Below, piece by piece: positions 37,365-46,084 of a stretch of 64,000 nt of DNA (position 1 is the first letter of the stretch; each line of letters begins with the position of its first letter). Under the pieces are notes generated by a model. The model did not search any database. It saw only the letters and a list, made by a program, of their open reading frames with translations, and was not told where the DNA came from. The DNA comes from Cyclobacteriaceae bacterium. Lineage in GTDB: Bacteria > Bacteroidota > Bacteroidia > Cytophagales > Cyclobacteriaceae. The stretch is taken from NCBI GenBank assembly GCA_019638395.1, contig JAHBTX010000003.1, positions 620,001 through 684,000 of the forward strand. Direction: 5' to 3'. Both the position numbers and the translations under genes were made by a program.

Positions 37365-39806
37365 ATGTTTCAGAACTACCTCAAAATTGCTTTTCGGGCC
37401 TTATGGCGCAGCAAAATTCATTCTTCTATTAATGTGTTGGGCCTTAGTCTCGGCATTGCCTGCTGTGTGCTCATTGCCCTTTTTGTAAAAGATGAGTTAA
37501 CCTTCGATACATTTCACACCAAGGCAAATCGCATTTACCGCGTGTTTGTAAAAGAAGACTGGGGCGAAAACCAACAGTTCTTCAATACTACTACACCCAT
37601 GCCAATGGGTCCGGCTTTGAAAGACAACCTGCCCGAAGTAGAAAGCTTTGTGCGGTTTGTAGCGATCAATACCATGGTGAAGGTTGGCGAGAAGCAATTC
37701 AGCGAAGGTGTAATGCTGACCGATCGGGCATTGTTTTCGGTATTTGATTTCGATTTGGTTGAAGGAGAACGCGAAGTTGTGTTACAAGACCAGTATAACA
37801 TCGTCATCACGCAAAACATGGCCGATAAATATTTTGGATCGACCAACCCAGTGGGGCAATCGCTCTCTATCCAACTAGGCGAAAACTTTGAGGAGTTCAC
37901 GGTAACCGGTGTAGTTTCTATTCCTACCAATTCAGGTATCCGGTTTAACATGCTTATACCCGATCATAACTATAGCAAAATATTTTCGGAGCGGCAGTTA
38001 AACTCCGGTTGGTTTAATATTCATCCGTCCACCTATGTGTTACTGCGCGAGGGTAGTATGGCAACGGAAGTAGTAAGCAAGTTCCCCGATTTATTTCGCA
38101 GGCTGTTAGGCGAAGAAGATTTTAAACAAAGTAAATATGCACCGGGCTTACAACCGCTTACTTCCATCCACCTCGATACGTCCTATCCGGTAGGCGATGC
38201 CCCGGTAAGCGATGCGAAGTATTCTTACATTCTGGGTGCAATTGCTATCCTGATTTTAGTTGTGGCTTGTATCAATTTTGTTACGCTTTCGGTGGGCCGA
38301 TCGTTAAAGCGCGCCCGCGAAGTAGGGATTCGGAAAGTGGTGGGCGCAGAGCGCAGGCAATTAGTGGCACAGTTTATTGGTGAAGCAATTTTGATTACCA
38401 CTATTGCCTTGGTGGTAGGTATTTTATTATCGGTGTTAGGCTTGCCGTTATTCAATCAGCTATCGGGTAAGCAATTGATGTTTTCATGGAATGGTTTTTT
38501 GGTGATTGTAGTTGCAAGTTTGTTGCTCATCATTGGATTAATGGCGGGTAGTTATCCGGCATTTGTATTATCAGCATTCAAACCCATTGCTGTATTGAAA
38601 GGTTTGCAAATGGGTAGTACCAAACAGCGGGTGCGTCAGGTATTGGTGGGTGTGCAATTGGTACTTTCTATTTTTTTGGTTTCAAGCACGCTTATCATGC
38701 AGCAGCAATTGGATTTTCTGCAAAACAAGAACCTCGGTTTCAACAAAGAACAGTTGGCGGTTATTCAATTAAATGTACCTCGCGTGGGTAGGTTGGGTGA
38801 ACGGGTGAATAAAGGTTTTGAGATGGCTGAACAATTCAAGACCGAGCTTGGTAAAATTCCGGGTGTCTTGGCTGTGTGTGCATCTTCACATGATTTTGGT
38901 GATGGCAGTTGGACAGCAGTAGGGTTTACAGATGATCAGGGCACGTATCGCAATTTTAATGTAAACGTGGTGGATGATGACTACATTCCTGTAATGAAAA
39001 TGGAACTGGTAGCCGGAAGAAACTTTACCGATGCTCCGGCTGATCGTAAAGGTGTGATTGTAAACGAAGCGTTTGCAAAAGAATACGGCTGGACAGATGT
39101 AAGTGGTAAGCGTATTCCCGGCAAGGGCTTTGGAGATCATGAAGTGATTGGCATTGTGAAAGACTTTAACTACACTTCGCTTTATACTTCGGTGCCGCCA
39201 TTGGCGTTGGTACAAAACCCGGTCATAATTCTGGCAGGTTCTGAAAATATCAACTTCGAAAACAATCCTATGCCGAAGTTATTTGTACGGCTTGCGCCTG
39301 ATAACATGCAGGCTACCTTAGAGCAGGTAAAAACTGTTTGGGATAACTTAACCGGTGCTGAGGAGTTTGATTTTACGTTTGTGGATCAGGCGTTAAATGC
39401 ACAATACCAAAGCGATCAGAATCTGGGTAAGATTGTGAGCCTGGCAACATTACTGGCAGTTGTTATTGGTAGCCTGGGCTTGTATGCGCTGGCTTCGTTG
39501 GCCATGCAAAACCGAACTAAGGAAATTTCCATTCGCAAGGTTATGGGTGCCACCGAACAATCGCTGTTGGTTTTGCTTTCGCGCGATTATGTGATGATGA
39601 TTTTTGTTTCGCTGGCGTTGTCGGTTCCGATTACGTGGTACCTCATGACTAACTGGCTACAAAACTTTCAGTACCGAATTGAGGTAGGGTGGCAGGTGTT
39701 TGCATTGGCTGGTGGAATTTCACTGGTAGTTGCATTAATTACCATCAGCTACCAGGCATTAAAAACCGCCTGGACGCGCCCGGCTGATACGCTGAAGTAT
39801 GAGTAA
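37365..39806 (+). CDS. MacB/FtsX-type ABC transporter permease
   Basis: 813 aa with the same two-unit MacB_PCD/FtsX layout as the protein at 16420. It begins MFQNYLKIAFRALWRSKIHS and has the first TM NVLGLSLGIACCVLIALFV. The FtsX helices carry RAREVGIRKVVGAERRQLV and SYPAFVLSAFKPIAVLKG, with a C-terminal repeat RTKEISIRKVMGA. No ATPase or TolC gene is adjacent. It probably shares the ATPase encoded elsewhere. A sigma-54-like promoter was looked for and only a weak GG-N10-GC was found (37335-37348), which I do not accept. Confidence 0.9.
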   Translation: MFQNYLKIAFRALWRSKIHSSINVLGLSLGIACCVLIALFVKDELTFDTFHTKANRIYRVFVKEDWGENQQFFNTTTPMPMGPALKDNLPEVESFVRFVAINTMVKVGEKQFSEGVMLTDRALFSVFDFDLVEGEREVVLQDQYNIVITQNMADKYFGSTNPVGQSLSIQLGENFEEFTVTGVVSIPTNSGIRFNMLIPDHNYSKIFSERQLNSGWFNIHPSTYVLLREGSMATEVVSKFPDLFRRLLGEEDFKQSKYAPGLQPLTSIHLDTSYPVGDAPVSDAKYSYILGAIAILILVVACINFVTLSVGRSLKRAREVGIRKVVGAERRQLVAQFIGEAILITTIALVVGILLSVLGLPLFNQLSGKQLMFSWNGFLVIVVASLLLIIGLMAGSYPAFVLSAFKPIAVLKGLQMGSTKQRVRQVLVGVQLVLSIFLVSSTLIMQQQLDFLQNKNLGFNKEQLAVIQLNVPRVGRLGERVNKGFEMAEQFKTELGKIPGVLAVCASSHDFGDGSWTAVGFTDDQGTYRNFNVNVVDDDYIPVMKMELVAGRNFTDAPADRKGVIVNEAFAKEYGWTDVSGKRIPGKGFGDHEVIGIVKDFNYTSLYTSVPPLALVQNPVIILAGSENINFENNPMPKLFVRLAPDNMQATLEQVKTVWDNLTGAEEFDFTFVDQALNAQYQSDQNLGKIVSLATLLAVVIGSLGLYALASLAMQNRTKEISIRKVMGATEQSLLVLLSRDYVMMIFVSLALSVPITWYLMTNWLQNFQYRIEVGWQVFALAGGISLVVALITISYQALKTAWTRPADTLKYE

Positions 39807-39836
39807 AGAAAGTGGGTGAACCATTTTAGAAGTGCT

Positions 39837-39844
39837 TAATTTTG
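39837..39844 (+). promoter_or_regulatory. Possible TAnnTTTG promoter box before the cysteine-cluster gene
   Basis: TAATTTTG matches the Bacteroidota -7 box and ends four bases before the ATG at 39849. If real, the message would be leaderless or nearly so. No -33 partner is visible at the right spacing. Confidence 0.35.
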
Positions 39845-39848
39845 GGCT

Positions 39849-40421
39849 ATGACCCTGCCCGAAAAAGTAGATGCTGTTAACAAGGTTTTTGATGAACTGG
39901 ATAGTCGCATTGCAGCATTTCAATCGCACACAACCTTGCACTGCCAGTTTGGGTGTGGTAAATGTTGTTTCAAACCCGATATCGAGGCAAGTGTGTTGGA
40001 GTTTTTGCCCTTTGCTTTGCACTTGTATCAACAACAGCTTGCTGCACAATGGCTGGAACAATTAGAAAAAAAGAACGATCTACTTTGTTTAATACTTAAT
40101 CCTACACAAGCAGGAGCCGGGTTATGTAGCCAATACAAACACCGCGGCCTTATCTGCAGGTTGTTTGGTTACTCTTCCCGTACCAATAAATACGGCCGTA
40201 AAGAACTGGTTACGTGTACTATCATAAAATCAGAACAGACAAATGCTTATACGTTGGCTGAAAAAGAAATTGATACCGGCTTGGATGTTCCGGTTATGAA
40301 TCAAGTGTATATGCAATTGCATGCCATCGATTTTGAGTTGGCCCAAAGGTTTTATCCAATCAACCAGGCTATCCGGCATGCAATTGAAACGGTGCTGCAA
40401 TACTATGCGTATCGCACTTAA
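39849..40421 (+). CDS. YkgJ-like cysteine-cluster (putative metal-chelating) protein
   Basis: This 190-aa cytoplasmic protein carries the CxxxCxxCC-type cluster (CQFGCGKCCF, about residues 35-44) and further cysteines later (GLCSQYKHRGLICRLFGY, then TCTII). That is the YkgJ/zinc- or iron-chelating family pattern. The biochemical role of the family is not settled; a metal cluster is likely. Its stop overlaps the end of the convergent 91-aa gene by four bases. Confidence 0.85.
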   Translation: MTLPEKVDAVNKVFDELDSRIAAFQSHTTLHCQFGCGKCCFKPDIEASVLEFLPFALHLYQQQLAAQWLEQLEKKNDLLCLILNPTQAGAGLCSQYKHRGLICRLFGYSSRTNKYGRKELVTCTIIKSEQTNAYTLAEKEIDTGLDVPVMNQVYMQLHAIDFELAQRFYPINQAIRHAIETVLQYYAYRT

Positions 40422-40693
40422 AACCTGCTTGAGATTACATTACCAATTTTGTGAAACACAGTTTGTGTAACGTTCAGGTCCGGCCACACTCGCAACGATT
40501 CGGCCTGCGATTGTACATCCCACATCCAGGTAGTAAACAAAATCAGTAGGGCAACCAAAATACCGGCTACCAGAATCAGGTCTTTATGCGAGATTTTAAA
40601 TTGCACAGACCGTTGCTTTCCAAAATCAATGCCATCAGCCTTAAAGCTTATTTTTTCTGAATTTTTATGGTTTTTGGTTCGCCTCATGTTCAT
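40418..40693 (-). CDS. Small single-pass membrane protein, hypothetical
   Basis: 91 aa. A basic N-terminal stretch (MNMRRTKNHKNSEKISFKAD) precedes one TM helix (LILVAGILVALLILFTTWMW), with a short soluble C-terminus. I do not recognise it. It is convergent with the cysteine-cluster gene and divergent from the thioredoxin gene, so it is transcribed on its own. Confidence 0.6.
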   Translation of the reverse strand: MNMRRTKNHKNSEKISFKADGIDFGKQRSVQFKISHKDLILVAGILVALLILFTTWMWDVQSQAESLRVWPDLNVTQTVFHKIGNVISSRF

Positions 40694-40782
40694 TTTTGTA
40701 CAATTCTGCCGATCTTAACCGAACAACCTGGTTACAGCGGCCCGTTGTTTGTTAATTAAGCCAACGGAACGTGTTTTCTTTT

Positions 40783-40790
40783 TACATTTG
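40783..40790 (+). promoter_or_regulatory. Possible TAnnTTTG promoter box of the thioredoxin gene
   Basis: TACATTTG matches the Bacteroidota -7 consensus and lies 30 bases before the ATG at 40821, a sensible leader length. A -33 TTG at the right spacing is not evident. Confidence 0.45.
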
Positions 40791-40820
40791 TTACTTGTTC
40801 GTAGCCAGAATTACAGTTTT

Positions 40821-41396
40821 ATGAAAAAATATTTGCTCGTATTGCTTTGCGCGATGGTAGGCCAGGTGAGGGCACAAGAAAAATCAGAATCAGTTGTTAA
40901 ATGGTTAACATTTGAGGAGGCCGTTGAAAAATCAAAAACTGAAAAACGAAAGATTTTTATAGATGTATATACCGATTGGTGTGGCTGGTGCAAAGTAATG
41001 GACAAGAATACTTTTACAGACCCAAAGATTGCCGCCTTGCTGAATGAAAAATTTTACGCTGTAAAATTCGATGCTGAGCAAACTGCCGATGTGGTGTTTC
41101 GTGGTACTACTTTTAAATTTGTGCCTTACGGAAATAAAGGTTCGCATCAGTTAGCCATGGCCTTACTGAACAACCAGATGAGTTATCCTAATTTTGTTTT
41201 TCTGGATGAAGAATTTCGGATTATACCAGTTATACAAGGGTATCAATCGTTGCCCGGCTATCGTAAGCCGGAAGATTTTCACATTTTTGTAAGTTATGTA
41301 ACGGGCGATTTTTATAAAACCAAACTTATTCAGGATTACCAGAAGGAGTACAAATCGCCCTACGGCACTACAACGCCTGCTACCGCTGGTAAGTAA
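40821..41396 (+). CDS. Secreted thioredoxin-fold protein
   Basis: 191 aa from the ATG at 40821, which gives a signal peptide (MKKYLLVLLCAMVGQVRAQ); the longer frame from 40749 runs through the promoter box. The thioredoxin domain has IDVYTDWCGWCKVMDKNTF with the redox pair Cys54/Cys57 and a SYPNFVFLDEEF strand carrying the cis-proline. Homologues of this DUF255-like group reduce disulfides in the periplasm. A strong terminator follows at 41420. Confidence 0.92.
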   Translation: MKKYLLVLLCAMVGQVRAQEKSESVVKWLTFEEAVEKSKTEKRKIFIDVYTDWCGWCKVMDKNTFTDPKIAALLNEKFYAVKFDAEQTADVVFRGTTFKFVPYGNKGSHQLAMALLNNQMSYPNFVFLDEEFRIIPVIQGYQSLPGYRKPEDFHIFVSYVTGDFYKTKLIQDYQKEYKSPYGTTTPATAGK

Positions 41397-41419
41397 CACA
41401 TCCCCGTGTTAGGTAATAA

Positions 41420-41450
41420 AAAAGCCACGCATCGGTGGCTTTTATTTTTA
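41420..41450. terminator. Bidirectional intrinsic terminator
   Basis: AAAAGCCAC (41420-41428) and GTGGCTTTT (41435-41443) are perfect complements around GCATCG. They are followed on the plus strand by TATTTTTA and preceded by an A run that gives a U tail in the other direction. It separates the thioredoxin gene from the minus-strand 43-aa gene. Confidence 0.85.
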
Positions 41451-41467
41451 TAGGGATAGCTTAGGTA

Positions 41468-41599
41468 TTAGTGCTTCTTTTCGTTTTTCGAGGTTTTCAT
41501 TTTATCCAGATAGCCTACAGCTGCAACAAACCCAATAATCACGGCTACAATAGTTACAAACAGATTAGCTCCGTCTCCTACATTTTGCTCAAAAAACAT
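41468..41599 (-). CDS. 43-aa single-pass membrane microprotein
   Basis: The minus strand reads ATG (41599) to TAA (41468), 43 residues: an acidic N-terminus (MFFEQNVGDGAN), one TM helix (LFVTIVAVIIGFVAAVGYL), then a basic tail (DKMKTSKNEKKH). The charge order suits an N-out, C-in membrane protein. It stands alone between terminators and other genes and is followed by the bidirectional terminator at 41420-41450. Coding potential is good for its size but no family is recognised. Confidence 0.7.
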   Translation of the reverse strand: MFFEQNVGDGANLFVTIVAVIIGFVAAVGYLDKMKTSKNEKKH

Positions 41600-41709
41600 A
41601 TTGCTTTGATTTAGATTTCGTCTCAAATGTAAGTGTAATAGGCTTAAAATTCAACACCTTATTTTACAAACAAAAGCTAATTGATTTTGCTATCAAATGA
41701 TATAAGGAA

Positions 41710-42252
41710 TCAAATTCCCAATTCTTCCTGGTTTGCCTTCAAAACCTCAATTATAAAAGCGATGTGGGTGGTAAGGTCAACTTCCAGCAATTCAACGCCT
41801 TTGTAAACTTCATCGCGTTCTACCTTAGCGGCAAAGCCTTTGTCTTTCAGTTTTTTAATAACCGATTTGGGTTCCAATGTAGCAATACCTTCGGGCCTAA
41901 CCTGGGCACAAGCCACAATAAATCCGGTCAGTTCATCACAAGCCAACAGCGCTTTGTCCAACCGCGTTTCGTACGGCACGTTCCATTTGGTATAGTGAGC
42001 CGAAATAGCGTGTGCAATTTTGGTTTCGCCCATCGCGTTAAGTTGTTCAACAATTATGTGTGGATGTTTGTCAGGGTAAGCCTCGTAATCAGCATCGTGC
42101 AACAGGCCGGCAATGGCCCAGGCCTCTTTGTCTTCGCCAAATTTTTCAGCGTAAGCTTCCATCACCAACTCAAGGGTGCGCATGTGGCGTAATAAGCTCT
42201 GGCTTTGGGTCAGGTTGCTCAGTATTTCGCGAGCTTCCGTGCGACTAATCAT
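41710..42252 (-). CDS. HD-domain phosphohydrolase-like protein
   Basis: This 180-aa HD-family protein has the metal motif GLLHDADYEAYP (His-Asp), an upstream histidine (LLRHMRTLE) and HAISAHYTKW plus LLACDELTGF (Asp). The HDxDY...AHY pattern matches the small predicted HD hydrolases annotated as HD domain-containing or HDIG proteins. The substrate is likely a nucleotide or phosphate ester. It overlaps the end of the TPR gene by 8 bp, so the two are translationally linked. Confidence 0.88.
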   Translation of the reverse strand: MISRTEAREILSNLTQSQSLLRHMRTLELVMEAYAEKFGEDKEAWAIAGLLHDADYEAYPDKHPHIIVEQLNAMGETKIAHAISAHYTKWNVPYETRLDKALLACDELTGFIVACAQVRPEGIATLEPKSVIKKLKDKGFAAKVERDEVYKGVELLEVDLTTHIAFIIEVLKANQEELGI

Positions 42253-43411
42253 TTGATCTGCGTTTTACAGCGGTGATGGATTTACGTTTGGAATAAAACA
42301 AGTTAAAGCCGCCCACCACCAAAGCCAAAACCAGTATGATTATGGTTATAATCATTCTGGTTTTTTGTAGTTCAAGCGCATTAATTTCAGCTTTGATTTT
42401 GATCTCCTCCATCTCGCGTTCTTTCTCTTGCAAGTCCAGTGCTATTTCCATCTGGGCAATTTTGCGGCTGCTTTCTTCACCATAAATTTTTTCTTTCACT
42501 ACGTCATAACGCAACATGGCCTCATAAGCTTCTTTCATTTTTCCTTGCTTGGAATAGTTAAGCGCCATGCTTTTCAGAATGTTGGGTTCAAAAATGAAAG
42601 CTTGCATCTGGCCACTCATGGTCATGGCACTGTCCAGATAGGCTTGCGCAGTTTTAAATTGTCCCGCGCGGGCATAAACTTCTCCTAAACTGGTAAGTAC
42701 ATTTAAGGCTAACAGGTTGTCGGTATTTTTTCGTGCCAGTGATAAGGCTCGTCCGTAATATTCGGCTGCTCGTTGGTAATTACCTTGTTTAAAATGAATG
42801 TTACCGATATTATTAAGCGGGTCAGCAAACAATTGGCCCTTCCTTTCGGCTAATTTATAGGCATCGGTGTAGTACTTCAGTGCCTGGTCTTGTTCTTGCA
42901 CATTATTATGCAAGTTACCCAGGTTGTTCAACGATTTAATAAGATTGGTGGAATCTCCCGATTCCATAAAGTACTTGTGCGCATCTTCATAGTATTTCAT
43001 AGCCTGGCCATGGTCTTTCTTAAAAGAGTAAATGTTACCGATATTACTTTTGGTAGCGGCAATCCCCTCTTTATTATCCAACTTGGTGTAAAGTTGCAGG
43101 CTTATAAGATAATACTCCAGCGATTTATCAAGTGCACCCTGGTTACGATAGGCAACACCCAGGTTGTTGTATGAGGCCGCCCTCCCTTTTTGATCGTCAA
43201 TTTCGGTGGCGAGTGCAAGTGCCTGCCGGGTGTATTCAATGGCTTTTACAGGATCAGTATTAACATAAACCCTAAAAAATTCATTCAGGGTTTTTACCTT
43301 TAAATCGCCTTTGGCAGTTTCAAGCGCTCGTTCCAGGCTGTCGGTTTTACTTTGCGGGAAGGCCGTAAGGCTTGCGCCAAAAATCAGTACAACAATACCA
43401 ATACGCTTCAT
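42245..43411 (-). CDS. TPR protein with C-terminal TM, sensor-kinase-like but lacking an output domain
   Basis: 388 aa: a signal peptide (MKRIGIVVLIFGASLTAFPQ), about seven TPR units (AASYNNLGVAYRNQGALDKS, KSLNNLGNLHNNVQEQDQAL, PLNNIGNIHFKQGNYQRAA), a coiled coil (about 315-350), then one TM (MIITIIILVLALVVGGFNLF) and a short basic tail. In Bacteroidota this same order usually continues into a histidine kinase or LuxR domain; here the protein stops 16 residues after the membrane. The HD-protein gene follows with an 8-bp overlap and may supply an output partner. Confidence 0.88.
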   Translation of the reverse strand: MKRIGIVVLIFGASLTAFPQSKTDSLERALETAKGDLKVKTLNEFFRVYVNTDPVKAIEYTRQALALATEIDDQKGRAASYNNLGVAYRNQGALDKSLEYYLISLQLYTKLDNKEGIAATKSNIGNIYSFKKDHGQAMKYYEDAHKYFMESGDSTNLIKSLNNLGNLHNNVQEQDQALKYYTDAYKLAERKGQLFADPLNNIGNIHFKQGNYQRAAEYYGRALSLARKNTDNLLALNVLTSLGEVYARAGQFKTAQAYLDSAMTMSGQMQAFIFEPNILKSMALNYSKQGKMKEAYEAMLRYDVVKEKIYGEESSRKIAQMEIALDLQEKEREMEEIKIKAEINALELQKTRMIITIIILVLALVVGGFNLFYSKRKSITAVKRRSND

Positions 43412-43538
43412 AGAAGTTTGTTTAATCTCCTAAAATTAAGAATTATCCATTAACCCTATTCTCAACCGTACGTATAGAAGATTTTGTATTGCGTTCAATT
43501 TTTTAGGCATCTTCACACCAACATCAAAAAAGTTACGG

Positions 43539-44024
43539 ATGAAACACATAATTATTTTCCTTTCCATTATTTGTGCCGGATCACTTCAGGCACAAACAAC
43601 AACCGAGCAAGCTGTAATGGAGCCAATTGTGAGATTGTTTACGGGCATGAATAAAGGCGATAGCGCCTTGGTGCGCAGTGCATTTGCCAACGAAATAACA
43701 ATGGCCACGGTTACCAAAGATAAAGCAGGCAATGTGGTGGTGAGACGCGAAAATTCCATTGCGGGTTTTTTGAAAGCCATTGCTACACCCAGACCCGAGC
43801 CATTGAGTGAACCCATCTGGAATACTAAAATAGAAGTGGATGGTAATTTTGCGCAGGTATGGACCGATTATGCGTTCTACATCGGTAAAAAATTCAGCCA
43901 TTGCGGAGTGGATGCATTTCAATTGGTGAACAATGGTTCTGGTTGGAAAATTATACACCTGGCCGACACCAGGCGCACAACCGATTGTAAAATTCCACCG
44001 GCTGTTGCCGATCAGTTTAAATAG
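43539..44024 (+). CDS. Secreted NTF2-like (SnoaL-type) protein
   Basis: 161 aa with a signal peptide (MKHIIIFLSIICAGSLQAQ). The rest is an NTF2-like cone fold: MEPIVRLFTGMNKGDSALVR, FLKAIATPRP, QVWTDYAFYIGKKFSHCGVDAF and GSGWKIIHLADTRR, the usual DUF4440/SnoaL-like sequence of strands. Such proteins bind small hydrophobic molecules or act as isomerases; no catalytic residues stand out. It precedes the histidine phosphatase gene by 6 bp. Confidence 0.88.
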   Translation: MKHIIIFLSIICAGSLQAQTTTEQAVMEPIVRLFTGMNKGDSALVRSAFANEITMATVTKDKAGNVVVRRENSIAGFLKAIATPRPEPLSEPIWNTKIEVDGNFAQVWTDYAFYIGKKFSHCGVDAFQLVNNGSGWKIIHLADTRRTTDCKIPPAVADQFK

Positions 44025-44030
44025 AAAGTT

Positions 44031-44528
44031 ATGAGGCAACTCTTGATAATTTTTATTGCACTGGGGTTTCAGTTTGTTAATGCTCAGCCACCAACCATTA
44101 CAACCGTAATACTAGTTCGGCATGCCGAAAAGGAAACAGACGATCCGAAAGATCCTGAATTGTCTGAATCCGGAAAGCAACGAGCCCAACGGTTGGCCGA
44201 GGTACTAAAAGAAATCAAAGTGGATGCAATCTATTCTACACCGTATAAACGCACGCGCTATACAGTAGCACCGCTTGCCGAGGCCAAGGGGCTTTCTGTT
44301 TCAACATACGATCCTTCAAAGAAGGAAGAGATAGATCAACTCTTACAAAAATTTGCTGGCGGTACAATTGTAGTGGCCGGTCATTCCAACACGGTGCCGG
44401 ACTTTGCGAATTACCTTACCGGTAAAACTGATTTTCAGAATTTTGATGACAGCGATTACGATAATTTGTTAATCGTAAACGTTATTGAACGTGGAAAATC
44501 TGCTAAGGCAGTTTGGTTAACATATTAG
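44031..44528 (+). CDS. Exported histidine phosphatase (SixA/phosphoglycerate-mutase-like)
   Basis: 165 aa with a signal peptide (MRQLLIIFIALGFQFVNAQ). The histidine phosphatase superfamily signature is clear: VILVRHAEKET (Arg-His-Ala, nucleophile His), YSTPYKRTRYT (Arg) and IVVAGHSNTVPD (second His). It hydrolyses a phosphoester outside the cytoplasm; the substrate is unknown. It lies 6 bp behind the NTF2-like gene and overlaps the convergent OmdA-family gene by four bases. Confidence 0.93.
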   Translation: MRQLLIIFIALGFQFVNAQPPTITTVILVRHAEKETDDPKDPELSESGKQRAQRLAEVLKEIKVDAIYSTPYKRTRYTVAPLAEAKGLSVSTYDPSKKEEIDQLLQKFAGGTIVVAGHSNTVPDFANYLTGKTDFQNFDDSDYDNLLIVNVIERGKSAKAVWLTY

Positions 44529-45124
44529 CGTTTGGTGTATTGGTTAGCCCGAATGTTTTTTGCTGCTAATGCTACCGTTTCATTAATTCGCTTGGCGCGC
44601 GTGGTTTCCATTTTTGCATTTTGAATCCATTCCAATATTCCTTTTTTAACAGAAGGAGGGAATGCTTCAAAATAACTGGCTGCTTTAGGGTTTGATGCAA
44701 ACAGAGATTTTAAATCGGCTGGAAGAGTAAGTTTGGTAATATCGTTTAGCGCATTCCATGTTCCAGTCTTTTTTGCAAGTGCAACCATTTTCATACCGGC
44801 CTCGGTCATCAGCCCGGATTTAATCAAACGGGCCACTCGTTTTTTGTTTACGCTCGACCAATTGCTTTTTGGCTTGCGCGGTGAAAGCAAAATCTTGTAC
44901 CGCTTGTCATCCACTTTGTTGGGTACGCTATCAATCCAACCAAAACACAATGCTTCCTCTACGGCATCTCCTGCCGGTAACGAAGGCAAACCACTATCTT
45001 TTTTTGCTAACACTAACCAGATGCTCTCTTGTTGGGTATGATTTTTTTGTAACCATGCGCGCCACCCTGCACGGCTTTTCGGTTCTACTACTTTAAAGTC
45101 TTTTTGAAGACGAGCTTTCGTCAT
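44525..45124 (-). CDS. YdeI/OmpD-associated (OmdA) family protein
   Basis: 199 aa. It has the N-terminal SRAGWRAWLQKNHTQQESIW, the conserved ALCFGWIDSVPNKVDDKRY block, and WSSVNKKRVARLI. A C-terminal OmdA helix region (LPADLKSLFASNPKAASYFE, PPSVKKGILEWI) completes the YdeI family layout. In Bacillus the related YdeI is linked to resistance to bacteriocin-like peptides. It overlaps the upstream lipoprotein gene by four bases. Confidence 0.9.
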   Translation of the reverse strand: MTKARLQKDFKVVEPKSRAGWRAWLQKNHTQQESIWLVLAKKDSGLPSLPAGDAVEEALCFGWIDSVPNKVDDKRYKILLSPRKPKSNWSSVNKKRVARLIKSGLMTEAGMKMVALAKKTGTWNALNDITKLTLPADLKSLFASNPKAASYFEAFPPSVKKGILEWIQNAKMETTRAKRINETVALAAKNIRANQYTKR

Positions 45125-45528
45125 AAATTCTTCCTGTATTTGATCAACGTAGCTTTAATCATCTGGCCTTTGGTGTATTTTGTTTTGGAACCAAAAATTC
45201 CCAAAAAACCACGCCTTCTTCCGGTACCAGCAGCAGCCGCACCGGTTGAACTTCCTGTGTTGGTTAATGCTACTTCATCAAACAAAATGGCATCGGCACC
45301 TTTCATTTTCATTCGACTTACAATTTTCTCCTGCACCTTATCGGAACTGCGTTTGGCTGTTACTTCATAAGTTACTTTTCCCATTACCTCATTTGGTTCA
45401 GTAATATCGCTTTCGCGGAAAAAGATATCCATGTTTTGTGTAGGCTGATAGGAGCGACCGTAATAAATAATTTTGTTGGAACAGGATGAGGCGATGATCA
45501 GAACAAGAAACAGAGTTGGTTTCATCAT
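45121..45528 (-). CDS. Hypothetical lipoprotein
   Basis: 135 aa from the ATG at 45528 (or 45525), chosen for the lipobox LIIASSCSN; longer in-frame starts exist up to 45576 but would push the signal inward. The mature part includes VMGKVTYEVTAKRSSDKVQE and MKMKGADAILFDEVAL, then a basic Gly/Arg stretch (AAAGTGRRRGFLGIFGSK). The family is not recognised. It precedes the OmdA-family gene and overlaps it by four bases. Confidence 0.7.
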   Translation of the reverse strand: MMKPTLFLVLIIASSCSNKIIYYGRSYQPTQNMDIFFRESDITEPNEVMGKVTYEVTAKRSSDKVQEKIVSRMKMKGADAILFDEVALTNTGSSTGAAAAGTGRRRGFLGIFGSKTKYTKGQMIKATLIKYRKNL

Positions 45529-45593
45529 ACAGGTTTTAACAATCGCTAAGGTAATTGCTTTCATTTTTATGAACATAAGGTTAAATTCGATTT

Positions 45594-46034
45594 ATGAAAT
45601 GGCTTTCAGTAAACCGAAACCCAACATATGGCTCGGGCCTGGTACTTTTTTGCCTGCTTTTAAATCTGAATGTACTCGCCCAAACGGATCAACTCCGTAA
45701 AAGTATTTACTTCAACGGTGGCAGTTTTGATATAGACGAGTTTCAGGCCGAAATGCTTTCCGATTGGCTCGATTCAATTCCCAACCTGCTGGATAAGTAC
45801 CAGGTTCAACTTATCAGCCACACCGACCCGATTGGCGGCAAAGAATACAACCAGTGGCTTTCGCAAATGCGGAGCAATGAAGTGTTTCAATTGTTATTGC
45901 AAAAGGATATTCCTGAAAAATCCATCAGCATAAAAGACTGGGGCCTCGAAAATCCAGTATATACCAACCAAACCTACAGGGGTATGCGGTTAAACCGAAG
46001 GGTGGACGTAATCTTGTATCCACTTGTGTATTGA
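45594..46034 (+). CDS. OmpA-like domain protein (degenerate)
   Basis: 146 aa with a signal peptide-like N-terminus (GLVLFCLLLNLNVLAQ). The remainder resembles an OmpA C-terminal domain: FNGGSFDIDEFQAEMLSDWL, QLISHTDPIGGKEYNQWLSQ and YRGMRLNRRVDVIL. The HTDP...RVDV pattern is kept, but the Asp/Arg set that grips peptidoglycan is only partly present and there is no barrel. It is divergent from the lipoprotein gene. A TAAATTCG near 45583 is one base off the TAnnTTTG box. Confidence 0.7.
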   Translation: MKWLSVNRNPTYGSGLVLFCLLLNLNVLAQTDQLRKSIYFNGGSFDIDEFQAEMLSDWLDSIPNLLDKYQVQLISHTDPIGGKEYNQWLSQMRSNEVFQLLLQKDIPEKSISIKDWGLENPVYTNQTYRGMRLNRRVDVILYPLVY

Positions 46035-46084
46035 GTAACCAGCTTGAATTTGAATTGATGTTGCAAGAGCAGGATTGATTAAAA

